Source: a virus
Length of the DNA stretch: 56,337 nt
Direction: 5' to 3' (one strand)
Virus record (IMG/VR): IMGVR_UViG_3300050821_001742
Location: 1-56,337 of that record
The position numbers and the translations under genes are program-made. The notes under the pieces were generated by a model that saw nothing but the letters and a program-made list of their open reading frames with translations, had not been told where the DNA came from and searched no databases. Of the stretch, positions 33,823 through 41,904 are shown one piece after another. Each line of letters starts with the position of its first letter. Within the stretch, counting starts at the first letter, position 1.

Positions 33823-35073
33823 TTAGGCCTGAGTTATCCCATAGAATGGCGCAGGGTTGTTCGGAGTTCCAGCGATACAGTTGAACACAGGCATTGTCTG
33901 TACAACCATAAAACGCGCAATGCCATTGGCCGTCGCGCTGTTTGTAATAGCCGTTAGCGCTCCGCCTGAACCAACTTGAACCGTACCACGCACATCACCT
34001 GTAGTCGCCGTCGCCGGATTGGTTGTCACGGCTGCAAGGAATCCGGTCTGGTTAATGTTGTTGATGCCGTTCCATGAATAGTTCAGATATTCATAACGAT
34101 CCTGCCTCATCGGAAGCCCGAACGTATCACCCACCCCAACCGAATAGCTGCCGGTCGAATCGGTATAGTTCGGCGTGACCGAGGCCACATACTTGAAGGC
34201 CTTCTTGCCGTAGAATGTTCCGGCAGTCGTCGTCGTGATGTTGATCGTTTCGCTCATCGCCTGAGCGTGCACGTCAAATCCACGCGCCGTAATCGTGCCG
34301 GTTACCGCAGCAGCCGTTGTCGTGATGGAAAGATTGCGCGAGAGTGCTGCTACCGGATTGAACAATCGGAACAGCCCCGCCGCCCACTCAATCGACTGAG
34401 CAGTGGCAACCGGAGCACCTGGCCCAAACTGAGTTGCCGGCGGAAGGAACTGGTTGAACTGATTCGCATTGCCGATCGGCGCGTTGCTCAACGAACCAGT
34501 TGGAACTGGAAACACATTGATTGAGGTTGTTCCGGTGATCACGGTGACCTGCGTCAATAAGCTCAGCGTTTTTCCCGCGTTGCCGGCACCGCCGATGCAG
34601 AGCCACTGACCAACCGTGAACAAGGTGGTATCCACCACAACCACAGCCGAGCTAGCCGCCGTGGTCGTTCCCGTCGTGAACCCGAAATCCAACGCCATCA
34701 CGTTCTGAACGGCAGTACCGCCGAACGGAATGAACGGAACACCAGTAGCCAACGAAGGTACGCCGGCCGTCGTATTGCCAGGCGCAACCGTTACCAACGT
34801 AAGAACCGTGCCAGACACGATACCCGTCGCCACCGCCACCACATTCGCCGTGGTCGTAGCAGATGGAATATTGTCCACCGTCACGATCGACGGATTGTCC
34901 AAAAATCCAGGAACACGCGCTGCACCAGTGCCATCTTTCTGAAAGAACCCAGCCCGAAGCGCCGGAAAAACCGTGCCCTGATACACATAGTTCGGCCCAT
35001 CAGTCGGTGCCACCGTGCCATCAAGCATCGCGCCAATGGAGTTGGCCGGGCCTCTAAAGTTCGTATCCGTCAT
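33823..35073 (-). CDS. beta-rich capsid-associated protein
   Basis: 416 residues, Thr/Val/Ala/Gly-rich beta protein without a signal peptide, encoded two genes after the capsid protein. Residues 1-45 contain a GPNYVYQGTVFPALRAGF segment that looks conserved. Decoration or minor capsid protein is the likeliest role. Its ATG overlaps the stop of the preceding HNH gene. Confidence 0.5.
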   Translation of the reverse strand: MTDTNFRGPANSIGAMLDGTVAPTDGPNYVYQGTVFPALRAGFFQKDGTGAARVPGFLDNPSIVTVDNIPSATTTANVVAVATGIVSGTVLTLVTVAPGNTTAGVPSLATGVPFIPFGGTAVQNVMALDFGFTTGTTTAASSAVVVVDTTLFTVGQWLCIGGAGNAGKTLSLLTQVTVITGTTSINVFPVPTGSLSNAPIGNANQFNQFLPPATQFGPGAPVATAQSIEWAAGLFRLFNPVAALSRNLSITTTAAAVTGTITARGFDVHAQAMSETINITTTTAGTFYGKKAFKYVASVTPNYTDSTGSYSVGVGDTFGLPMRQDRYEYLNYSWNGINNINQTGFLAAVTTNPATATTGDVRGTVQVGSGGALTAITNSATANGIARFMVVQTMPVFNCIAGTPNNPAPFYGITQA

Positions 35074-35867
35074 CAGTCAGGCTCCAAGCCGGGAGAGGCG
35101 TTCGCATTCATCTGAGCGCGCAATGCAGGAATGTCATCTTCAGGAACGTCCAATTGCTGAACGTAATCGATAACCTTTTTGGCATACTCACGGATATGAT
35201 GAACGTCGTCACCATGAGTAAGCATAAAACTCCAGCAATCCAAGCACAACATTCCGCGCGGCGTTCCTAGCGTTGTGGTGTGATATCGGATTCCATTAGT
35301 TGATTGGCAAATTTCGCATTCCTTGGCGTTCATGTAGTCGCCACGAACTCGCTTTGGTTCTGGAGCATGAGCGAATTCACCATGCAATTCCTTAGCCTTT
35401 GCTTCATAGGCCTCTTTAGCCTTCTCCGGGTCAAGAAAATAACCCAGATAGTGGCGCTTTCCAGCATGGTGGATACGAGCTACATAGCCGCCTTGATGAG
35501 GAACCACACCCCGAGATGGTCCGATCAATCGAGTAGTCTTGCGACGTGCAGCATTTTGAGCATGAGTCGCCGGACGAAGATTTGAAATGGCATTATTGGT
35601 TTTATTGCCATCGATATGATCGATAACGCCGGATGGCCAGTCTCCCGTAACGTAAAACCAAGCCAATCGGTGGGCGTACAGCAACTGACCGTTGATACGC
35701 ATCATTAAATATTGAGTACCATCGGCACGAGGCTTTTCGCCAATCGGCTTACCAACAGTGCGGCCGTAGCCGGGCTTTGCCCAACTGAAAACACCAGTCG
35801 CTTGATCAAAATCCATATTTTCCTTCAGCCATTGATGAGTGAAGGAAAGTTCTTTCTTAGACGCCAT
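35073..35867 (-). CDS. HNH-AP2 homing endonuclease with C-terminal zinc extension
   Basis: 264 residues from an ATG with GGAG eight bases upstream; the frame extends further 5' but without a ribosome site. HNH core 66-105 (AHRLAW, IDHIDGNKTNN, SNLR), AP2 domain 115-167. After residue 178 comes an unrelated segment with CEIC (184-187), CLDC (208-211) and a His pair, resembling a separate small zinc protein fused in frame. It lies directly downstream of the capsid gene. Confidence 0.8.
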   Translation of the reverse strand: MASKKELSFTHQWLKENMDFDQATGVFSWAKPGYGRTVGKPIGEKPRADGTQYLMMRINGQLLYAHRLAWFYVTGDWPSGVIDHIDGNKTNNAISNLRPATHAQNAARRKTTRLIGPSRGVVPHQGGYVARIHHAGKRHYLGYFLDPEKAKEAYEAKAKELHGEFAHAPEPKRVRGDYMNAKECEICQSTNGIRYHTTTLGTPRGMLCLDCWSFMLTHGDDVHHIREYAKKVIDYVQQLDVPEDDIPALRAQMNANASPGLEPD

Positions 35868-35989
35868 GACAGTTTCTCCGTGGTTGAATGCCTCAATATT
35901 GGCATAACCACCGAGACTGTCAACAAATTTGTTGGCGTATGAGAAATACACTTTTGGATTTTCTCCAGACTTACCCAATGTAAGTCATT
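35868..35989 (-). other. intergenic region after the capsid gene
   Basis: 122 bases between the capsid stop and the HNH start. It contains an open stretch in frame with the HNH gene that could start at TTG, and the HNH ribosome site. I see no terminator or repeat. Confidence 0.4.
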
Positions 35990-36904
35990 CTAACTGGTAG
36001 CGAATTCGGCCCACGCGCAGCGCGGATCATTGTACCCGAAACTGTATCTTTCATATGCCTTGACAAGTAAATTGTCGGTGACATTATCAACCCACATGTC
36101 CGACTCATACGGAATGCGGAGCATATGGATCAGTCCCTCGATGTTGGTCGTGAGGAACCAAGCGAAGTTGCTGGTGAGGAAGTCCATCACGAGATGGCCC
36201 TCGGGGAGACCGCCGGACAGTGTGAGGATGGCGTTTACGTCGTTGTCCGCCGTGCCAGGGCGCAGCTCGGTCTTCATCAGCCGGATTGCGACTTGCTCCA
36301 GATTCGGCGGCACGATCAGCCGGCGAGCTCGTGCCATGATGCGCAGGCCGCGCTCGTTGACGAACTGAGTTCGCACGTTGGTCATGTCGGCGAGCAGGGC
36401 GGCTTCGTTCAGCGACTTCGGCGTGGCTGAAGTGTTGGCCCAAGTGCCGTTATCGAACGGATGCGCCGTGGAAAACAGAGCAACGCCGTCACCGATGATC
36501 GACGTGTTGTAGACGTTGCCGAGATTCAGGACGTTCGCTGCCTGGATTTCCTTGAACTGTGCAAACGCTTCCTGAAGCTTGAGGTTCGTCGGATTGAACT
36601 GAGCCTTGTACAGATTGTCGTCAATGGCCTTGCGTGTGATCGCGTAACCAAGCGCCACCTCGATATGTACGAATGCCCACGTAAAGCGCTCGCCAGCATT
36701 GTTGTCGAACTGAGTTGCGGCGCCTTCATCCTTCAGGAACGGCAGCGCAACGAACGCCATCTGCGTTGAGCGCTCAACCGCCATTGCGGACTTATGGGTT
36801 TTGAATACTTTGTCCCACTGACGGGGTATCATATCGTAGCTACCCCGAACGTCGAAAAGTCCGGGAAGAAGCTCGGATCGAATATTTGCGAGGGCTATCG
36901 GAAT
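35990..36904 (-). CDS. major capsid protein, HK97-fold Mu gpT-like
   Basis: 304 residues as annotated. The segment ANIRSELLPGLFDVRGSY upstream of the first ATG (36832) is a conserved capsid N-terminus, so the frame must begin earlier. A perfect AGGAGG (36910-36915) lies five bases before an ATT codon at 36904, and an in-frame TAG stands just upstream, leaving ATT as the best start. Later features include a FTWAFVHIEVALGYAITRKA helix region and DGVALFSTAHPF, typical of Mu-type major head proteins. HNH genes flank both ends. Confidence 0.75.
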   Translation of the reverse strand: MPIALANIRSELLPGLFDVRGSYDMIPRQWDKVFKTHKSAMAVERSTQMAFVALPFLKDEGAATQFDNNAGERFTWAFVHIEVALGYAITRKAIDDNLYKAQFNPTNLKLQEAFAQFKEIQAANVLNLGNVYNTSIIGDGVALFSTAHPFDNGTWANTSATPKSLNEAALLADMTNVRTQFVNERGLRIMARARRLIVPPNLEQVAIRLMKTELRPGTADNDVNAILTLSGGLPEGHLVMDFLTSNFAWFLTTNIEGLIHMLRIPYESDMWVDNVTDNLLVKAYERYSFGYNDPRCAWAEFATS

Positions 36905-36948
36905 CGGAGCCTCCTATTGTAAGTAATTGAGGTCGATGCCATAATGGC

Positions 36949-36982
36949 GGACCCGTCGGACGTTGGAGCGTGCGACGGGTCC
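36949..36982 (-). repeat. inverted repeat upstream of the capsid gene
   Basis: GGACCCGTCG at 36949-36958 pairs perfectly with CGACGGGTCC at 36973-36982 around a 14-base loop. No T-run follows on either strand, so it is not a standard terminator. It lies between the capsid ribosome site and the opposing HNH gene and may affect capsid mRNA stability or mark the insertion. Confidence 0.6.
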
Positions 36983-37023
36983 TTGATCATCGATCCGTCG
37001 TACTCGGAAGGATAACCCGTCAC

Positions 37024-37569
37024 ATGAATATCACTATCACTGAAGAATGGCGACCCGTCGTTGGATACGAAGGGTTCTACGAAGTTAGCAACCTTGGCCG
37101 CGTCAGAAGTGTTTCTCGTGAGATCATTCACTCCGATGGGCATACACAGTGTCGGATCGGACGAATAATGCTGATCCAAATCCAGCGATATCCGCGAGTA
37201 GTTTTGACCAAGGGCGGGAAAGGATCTGCCTTCAATGTTCATAGGCTCGTCGCGATCGCATTCGTCCCAAATCCTAAAGGTCTCCCATTTGTCAACCATA
37301 TTGATTCGATCAAAACCAATAATGCCTTCACTAACCTTGAATGGTGCACACCCCGTGAAAATTCGAGACACGCTCAGAAACTCGGCCGACTTAGTCCGCC
37401 GCCCCTCCAAACCAAATTGACTGACCACGATGTTCTCTTGATCCGGCGCATGTGTGCCGTTGGTATCAAAAACTCGGACATAGCCAAGGTTTTCGATATC
37501 AGCCACACATTGATAAGCATCATTGCGAGTGGGAAACATCGGCCTATGGAACCCCCGTCAGAGTCCTGA
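37024..37569 (+). CDS. NUMOD4-HNH homing endonuclease on the opposite strand
   Basis: 181 residues. Residues 7-50 follow NUMOD4 (EEWRPVVGYEGFYEVSNLGRV). Residues 72-115 are the HNH core (VHRLVAIAF, VNHID, NNAFTNLEW, ENSRHA). Residues 133-172 form a helix-turn-helix for site recognition. AAGGA lies 11 bases before the ATG. It is the only rightward gene in the 46-kb leftward unit, and its 3' end overlaps the gene at 37544 by 26 bases on the other strand. Confidence 0.85.
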   Translation: MNITITEEWRPVVGYEGFYEVSNLGRVRSVSREIIHSDGHTQCRIGRIMLIQIQRYPRVVLTKGGKGSAFNVHRLVAIAFVPNPKGLPFVNHIDSIKTNNAFTNLEWCTPRENSRHAQKLGRLSPPPLQTKLTDHDVLLIRRMCAVGIKNSDIAKVFDISHTLISIIASGKHRPMEPPSES

Positions 37570-38134
37570 ACCGTTGATTCACGAAGGTCACAACCGCCCA
37601 ATTAAAGGGGGTCGAAGAATCGGCACCGTTTCCGACGCCCTGATAAAGAGACACGATCTGGAATGGGAGGGTATTAGTGGTGTTGATCGTGCTCTGGTCC
37701 AGAGTGGCACCAGAGAAACCACCGCCGACAGTTGACCCAGTGCCGATCGAATATCCGATGTTGGCGCCGATATTGGAAGTAACGATCGCAGTGTTGAGCG
37801 CGGCTGCAAGGAAAAGCGCACCGGGCGCATTGATCAGATACCCAGTGGCATCTGAGGCCGCAGAACCAACCCAAAATGGGCTCGGCTGGAGGGTCAGTTG
37901 GCCACCGGTCGGAACGTAATTGCATCCGACGAAGATGCCTTCCAAGATGGTCGTGTTGTTCGAGCCCTGTATGATATAGCTCGTGGCGGATTGGCTCTTA
38001 ACGACTGGATCCCCGTTGAAAATCTTGGTCGCGTTGCTCGATTGAATCTGTCGGGTGAGCTGCTGGTAGTCGGGAGCATAACCCGGCAGAAAGCCAATAT
38101 GCCGAAATCCAAAAGCTGCTTGAACGTTGGCCAT
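37544..38134 (-). CDS. capsid decoration-type protein
   Basis: 196 residues, beta-rich. The order of short strands with Gly/Asn turns, and the position one gene upstream of the capsid protein, suit a head-decoration or cement protein. The opening FGFRHIGFLPGYAPDYQ is probably conserved. AGGAG is 11 bases before the ATG. Its last bases underlie the opposing HNH gene. Confidence 0.5.
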   Translation of the reverse strand: MANVQAAFGFRHIGFLPGYAPDYQQLTRQIQSSNATKIFNGDPVVKSQSATSYIIQGSNNTTILEGIFVGCNYVPTGGQLTLQPSPFWVGSAASDATGYLINAPGALFLAAALNTAIVTSNIGANIGYSIGTGSTVGGGFSGATLDQSTINTTNTLPFQIVSLYQGVGNGADSSTPFNWAVVTFVNQRFRTLTGVP

Positions 38135-38203
38135 AGCCGGTACCGCTCCTAGTTAAGGGAGGCTGTACTGCAATGCCTGCAGGTATAGTGCCTTGGGGAA
38201 AAT

Positions 38204-38223
38204 TCCGTTTCTGCTGAAACGGA
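38204..38223 (-). terminator. leader hairpin before the capsid unit
   Basis: A perfect eight-pair stem (TCCGTTTC with GAAACGGA, four-base loop) followed on the minus strand by ATTTT. Too AT-rich to be a strong terminator. It could be an attenuator or protect the 5' end of capsid mRNA. Confidence 0.35.
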
Positions 38224-38304
38224 TCTGGAGGAAATGCGCCCTGCGCGTCTCAACTTCAGATGAATTATCGGCGAAATGCTGGTGCCGATTTGGTGCTAGT
38301 TCCC

Positions 38305-38333
38305 GCAATACATGGAAATATAATTGCCGTCAA
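38305..38333 (-). promoter_or_regulatory. candidate promoter for the capsid unit
   Basis: On the minus strand TTGACG (38333-38328) is followed after 17 bases by TATTGC (38310-38305). It begins immediately after a strong terminator and precedes a 170-base leader. The -35 is good and the -10 weak. Confidence 0.35.
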
Positions 38334-38335
38334 TA

Positions 38336-38362
38336 AGAAAAACCCCCGCAATTTGGCGGGGG
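38336..38362 (-). terminator. intrinsic terminator
   Basis: CCCCCGC (38343-38349) pairs with GCGGGGG (38356-38362), loop of six bases, followed on the minus strand by TTTTTCTT. This is the clearest intrinsic terminator in the window, just after the stop of the gene at 38373, so it splits the late unit before the capsid genes. Confidence 0.8.
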
Positions 38363-38372
38363 CTGGGGAAAT

Positions 38373-38780
38373 TCAAACAACCGGCTCGGGTTTTGGATTT
38401 GGATCGAACAGCTTTGGGCTCGGGTCATTGGATGCCTTCTCCTCCGCTTTGGTGGACGGCACCGCCGTTGCGGGCTTATCCACGAATACAGCGGACGGAG
38501 GAATCGGGGTAACCGGGCCTCTTGGGTCACTTGCCGGGACTTCCTTGACCGGAACGGGGTCAAGAGCGGGTTTGCCGGTTTCGATCGCCGCAAGGATTTC
38601 ATGAGCTTTCCCGGTAGCTGAGGAAAATACCGCGTCGTATTTCGTCTGGACCGAGGGCGGCGCGCTGTCACCGGCCGAAGCGTCCTTCATCTCGATTTCA
38701 AGGCATTTCATCAGAACGGTAAACGCCTCAATCTGAGTTGGGGCCTTAGCGACTTCCGCGATTAGCTGGTCAAGGGTCAT
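38373..38780 (-). CDS. hypothetical protein, Pro-rich C-terminus
   Basis: 135 residues: helical N-terminal 55 residues, then a Pro/Ala/Lys-rich disordered tail. A TAGGAG site is well placed before the ATG. It is the last gene before the terminator at 38336. Function unknown. Confidence 0.5.
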   Translation of the reverse strand: MTLDQLIAEVAKAPTQIEAFTVLMKCLEIEMKDASAGDSAPPSVQTKYDAVFSSATGKAHEILAAIETGKPALDPVPVKEVPASDPRGPVTPIPPSAVFVDKPATAVPSTKAEEKASNDPSPKLFDPNPKPEPVV

Positions 38781-38789
38781 CTTTGTCTC

Positions 38790-38891
38790 CTAGCAGTGGC
38801 GGCAAATAGGTGCCGGGGCCGGTGGTTCTGGTGGCAAATCATCAACTTGGCTACCTCTGGAGGTGAAAGGGATTTCCTCCCGATCCTCCAC
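38790..38891 (-). CDS. candidate 33-residue Pro-rich protein
   Basis: Starts at GTG inside the membrane-protein gene and ends in Cys-Arg-His-Cys at a TAGGAG. The sequence is acidic then Pro-rich (LPPEPPAPAP). No ribosome site is visible and a 21-codon alternative frame exists, so this is a weak call. Confidence 0.3.
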   Translation of the reverse strand: MEDREEIPFTSRGSQVDDLPPEPPAPAPICRHC

Positions 38892-39075
38892 CGCCAGCCA
38901 GCAATGTTAGACCAGCAATCAGGCAGAGAATGAGCACGATAACCCACACCAATTGCACGATGCGACCGGGGATTGGGATGAACAAACCAATCGCATACAT
39001 CAGCAGCCAAATACATCCGCAGACGCAGATTATACCAATCGCAAGCCAAAGTATAGAGATTGCAAGTCCGACCAT
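38851..39075 (-). CDS. small two-helix membrane protein
   Basis: 74 residues with two long hydrophobic helices (3-30 and 38-60) and a Gly-rich tail. GGAGG eight bases before the ATG. The topology suits a holin, but it lies in the head module far from the endolysin, so another membrane role is as likely. Confidence 0.5.
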   Translation of the reverse strand: MVGLAISILWLAIGIICVCGCIWLLMYAIGLFIPIPGRIVQLVWVIVLILCLIAGLTLLAGGGGSGGNPFHLQR

Positions 39076-39130
39076 GGCATTCGCCTCCGGTGAACAAGCG
39101 ACAATCTTCTAACGGCTGATTAGTTCCGAA

Positions 39131-39415
39131 CTATCTTCGATTGGCCGCGCGCCATCCTTCAATAAAGGCGCCACGCCACATCTCAATCAGTGTTTCCTTC
39201 ATTCCCCAGCGATCGGCCATTTCCCTCACATCTGAAGGCATATAGTAGTCTGCCAGAGGCCATACAGCTTTCGCATCTGCCTTGGCATTTTCGACCATTC
39301 GCGCTTCTTCAGCCTTCCTAATCATCTCTTCTTTCTGCCAGATCTCGCCAACAGTTGGGCCGCGCTCAGACCAAAGTGGGCTTTTTAGGCCGAAATGATC
39401 AAAATCTCCGCTCAT
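39131..39415 (-). CDS. hypothetical protein
   Basis: 94 residues, helical and Trp-rich, coupled by ATGA to the glycosyltransferase gene upstream. It could be an accessory of that pair. No motif recognised. Confidence 0.5.
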   Translation of the reverse strand: MSGDFDHFGLKSPLWSERGPTVGEIWQKEEMIRKAEEARMVENAKADAKAVWPLADYYMPSDVREMADRWGMKETLIEMWRGAFIEGWRAANRR

Positions 39416-40272
39416 GCCGCACTCCCTATCTCAGCCTCAAGATCGGGAAGCCATTCGCGTAGCGCTACCTGTGCGGCGGCCTTGGCTCTCCGGTAGCGAT
39501 CGTCCACAGGTTCAGGAGGCATCTGCCATCGCGTCGTCCGGGCGCTGTCGTTGATCATTTTTGACCGTTCCTCGATCAATGGATGATGGCTGAGAAGCAG
39601 CTTTTTACGCCATTCCGGCTCTTGGAATTCGGGAGAATTAATTATCGCATGAGCCATTTTCCGGCGATGGATAACCGCGGCATCGTAAAACGTCGCCCAC
39701 CATGCCACGTCTCGGCGATCCATCGTGCCAGGCCGACGACTGCCATCTGTCTGGACATCAGCAACGGCAATTCGCCCAATCAGCCGCGCGATATCGTCAA
39801 GCCAGTGATCCACGAACCAATACGGGAAATACGGCGGGTAGAAATATCCCATGTGCTTGACCAAACCAGCCGTTACCGCATTGATCTCTGGAAACGACAG
39901 ATTTGCCATATGGCTGTAGACCACGCCGATTCCATCAGGAAATAGGCTGGCAGCCTCAAGGATCTTGGTATCAAAACCCGGTGTCAGGTGCGGCCGGTAG
40001 TCCACCATGTGCAAGTAGACATCGGCCGGCGCGATCGTGAGGATGCGGTTGACTTTGGCACCAAGCGTTTCCTCACGAGGCCTTACCGAATATCCAACAC
40101 AAGAATCATTATCGGATAATTCACGAGCTGCCGAAATCGTCTCCGTGTCGTCGTCATCAATTGCGATTACTAGCTTCGTATCCGAATCTCGGATATTCGG
40201 CATCGTCGTCTCAACCGTCCATTTCAGTAGTTCGGGGCGGCTGCGGGCTGTCAGGAGGATGCTGAGGCTCAT
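39412..40272 (-). CDS. glycosyltransferase-like protein (GT-A fold)
   Basis: 286 residues. A SILLTARSRPELLKW opening and an acidic IDDDD cluster at 38-42 fit the nucleotide-sugar region of GT2-type enzymes. The usual DxD is replaced by a VDYRP segment near 90, so metal binding may be altered. Tandem and coupled with the next glycosyltransferase. Target could be virion protein, DNA or host surface. Confidence 0.6.
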   Translation of the reverse strand: MSLSILLTARSRPELLKWTVETTMPNIRDSDTKLVIAIDDDDTETISAARELSDNDSCVGYSVRPREETLGAKVNRILTIAPADVYLHMVDYRPHLTPGFDTKILEAASLFPDGIGVVYSHMANLSFPEINAVTAGLVKHMGYFYPPYFPYWFVDHWLDDIARLIGRIAVADVQTDGSRRPGTMDRRDVAWWATFYDAAVIHRRKMAHAIINSPEFQEPEWRKKLLLSHHPLIEERSKMINDSARTTRWQMPPEPVDDRYRRAKAAAQVALREWLPDLEAEIGSAA

Positions 40273-41021
40273 TCTGCTGCCATCTGCTTGACGGCATCAA
40301 CCAGCGTCAGAGGCGACGCGTTCTGCTCTCGCTCTGCAATGAACTGGATGTAGTTTCCCTTGTACGAATACTGCCCGACATGCTCAATGTCATGCTCAAG
40401 CGAGGCCCATACATCTCCGCCGCAGGTTCGCCAACGCTGACAGAACGCAAGATCCTCGGACAGCTTGCCAGCCTGATTGTCGTCCGGGTTATCGAACGTA
40501 TCAAATAGCCGCAGAATACGTCCGCCGAGCATGTCCTTTGCAGCGTGATACGTCATCCGGGTATCGATCACCTCAGGCATCTGTTTCAGCATGATATCAA
40601 CTGCATCGCGGCGGATCAGGAAACATCCCATGCCGAGCCCGGCCACTGTCATGAAGTTGCCGTTACGCTTCACATCCTTTTCGGCTAGGCCAGATGCCGC
40701 CCACTGAATCGGCATCGTCTTTTTTGGATAGATCGCGCCCACCATCGGCTCATTGAGCAAAACCATGTCAAGCACGACCTGAGGCCCAAAGCTCATGTCC
40801 GAATCGATGAACAGCATGTGGGTCGCATCGGGACATCCGTCATACCAGCCTGTCAGCATGATATTCCGTGCTTCACTCACATCGGGATAGCTGAACGCAG
40901 CAATGCCACCCCGGATGTTTCGTGAGGAAAACATCTGTATTAACGCGTGAGTGGTGTTGAGCGTTGGAACTGAGACAACGTTGCCATAACTTGGAATGCA
41001 TACGAGGATATTCGGTGTCAT
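40269..41021 (-). CDS. glycosyltransferase family 2-like protein
   Basis: 250 residues. CIPSYG opening, SEARN (49-53) and the canonical FIDSDMSF with Asp73-x-Asp75 for metal and nucleotide-sugar binding. A later GLGMGCFLIRRD segment is typical of the acceptor side of GT2 enzymes. No membrane helix, so cytoplasmic. Coupled to a second glycosyltransferase downstream. Confidence 0.7.
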   Translation of the reverse strand: MTPNILVCIPSYGNVVSVPTLNTTHALIQMFSSRNIRGGIAAFSYPDVSEARNIMLTGWYDGCPDATHMLFIDSDMSFGPQVVLDMVLLNEPMVGAIYPKKTMPIQWAASGLAEKDVKRNGNFMTVAGLGMGCFLIRRDAVDIMLKQMPEVIDTRMTYHAAKDMLGGRILRLFDTFDNPDDNQAGKLSEDLAFCQRWRTCGGDVWASLEHDIEHVGQYSYKGNYIQFIAEREQNASPLTLVDAVKQMAAE

Positions 41022-41170
41022 TTCTCAACTTCCGATTTCGAATCATCGCCAATGATAAAATCGTAGTATATTTTAGCTTCTCGCAAAATGGTTTTGCCGT
41101 CACTGATGCCAGCAGCGGCCTGTATTGCCATCAAAATGCATCGTTCTCTTAATTCTCTATCGTTGGTCAT
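41018..41170 (-). CDS. small hypothetical protein
   Basis: 50 residues, helical, with ATGA overlaps on both sides, which supports it in spite of its length. No family recognised. Confidence 0.5.
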   Translation of the reverse strand: MTNDRELRERCILMAIQAAAGISDGKTILREAKIYYDFIIGDDSKSEVEK

Positions 41171-41904
41171 TCATCACCTTCAATCATATGCTGGGGCCGG
41201 GGTATGTCGGCAGTGAAAGATTTGTCTATTTTCAAAGCGATTCTATTGCCACGGGCACCAACCTCAGCGCCGGGAAGCTTCGCTTGTGTGAGCCGTAGCG
41301 CATCTGTCTGATCTCTGGTCTGCTTCTGAGCTCGCATGTGGTCCTCATACTGAGCTTCCTGCGTCAATGTCTCAGGACGCTCCTCAAGGCGCAATCCTTT
41401 CACCACGATCTGGCCTTCATAGCCTGGAGCAGTGTACATGCCGGGATATCGCGAAGCCGGGACTGGGCGCCAACCGTTCGCCCACATCTGCAATTGCTGC
41501 TCATCCATTTCTTTGCCAAGAGCAGAAATAGCATTCCACTGAAAAGTCCATCCCGGAGGTGCCTTGACCTTCTCATACAAATCGCCACCGGATTCCGGCC
41601 GCATACGCACAAGCTCCTCGCCGTCACGACCCATCACACGAGCGTTGCTACGGCTGGGCTCGCGCGCCATCTCGCGGGGCTGCTCCCTTGGTACAGGGCG
41701 AGGGTTGTTCCGGCGCAGCGGAGGCCCTGCTTGAGCGGCATGCGGCGGTGTCGTCTGGACCGGCGGCTTGCTTGGCCGGCCAGGAGGTTTCCGCGCTGTT
41801 ACACCGTCCTTAAGATAGCCATAAGGTGCCGGATTCGGCTGAGCCGAAATCCCCCCGGTTTCCCCTCCATCGTCTCCGTCGTCGATGTTAAGATGCTTGG
41901 CCAC
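41167..41904 (-). CDS. head-module protein, paralogue of its upstream neighbour
   Basis: 245 residues from a GTG with GAGGAGG six bases upstream, better than the ATG inside the previous gene. The N-terminal 100 residues are Pro/Arg-rich and disordered. The region 105-180 contains NGWRPVPASRYPGMY, then GQIVVKGLRLEERP, matching the neighbour's GGWAPVSASRHDGYF, then GDIEVNGLGLFEKP. Probably arisen by duplication. Head assembly role inferred from position. Confidence 0.55.
   Translation of the reverse strand: MAKHLNIDDGDDGGETGGISAQPNPAPYGYLKDGVTARKPPGRPSKPPVQTTPPHAAQAGPPLRRNNPRPVPREQPREMAREPSRSNARVMGRDGEELVRMRPESGGDLYEKVKAPPGWTFQWNAISALGKEMDEQQLQMWANGWRPVPASRYPGMYTAPGYEGQIVVKGLRLEERPETLTQEAQYEDHMRAQKQTRDQTDALRLTQAKLPGAEVGARGNRIALKIDKSFTADIPRPQHMIEGDE

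Noticed and set aside
36949-36982. Inverted repeat as an intrinsic terminator
   Set aside because: The stem is strong but no T-run follows on either strand.
36895-37539. 214-codon minus-strand frame upstream of the capsid gene
   Set aside because: It is the antisense of the NUMOD4-HNH gene, whose motifs are clear. The minus translation shows no family pattern.
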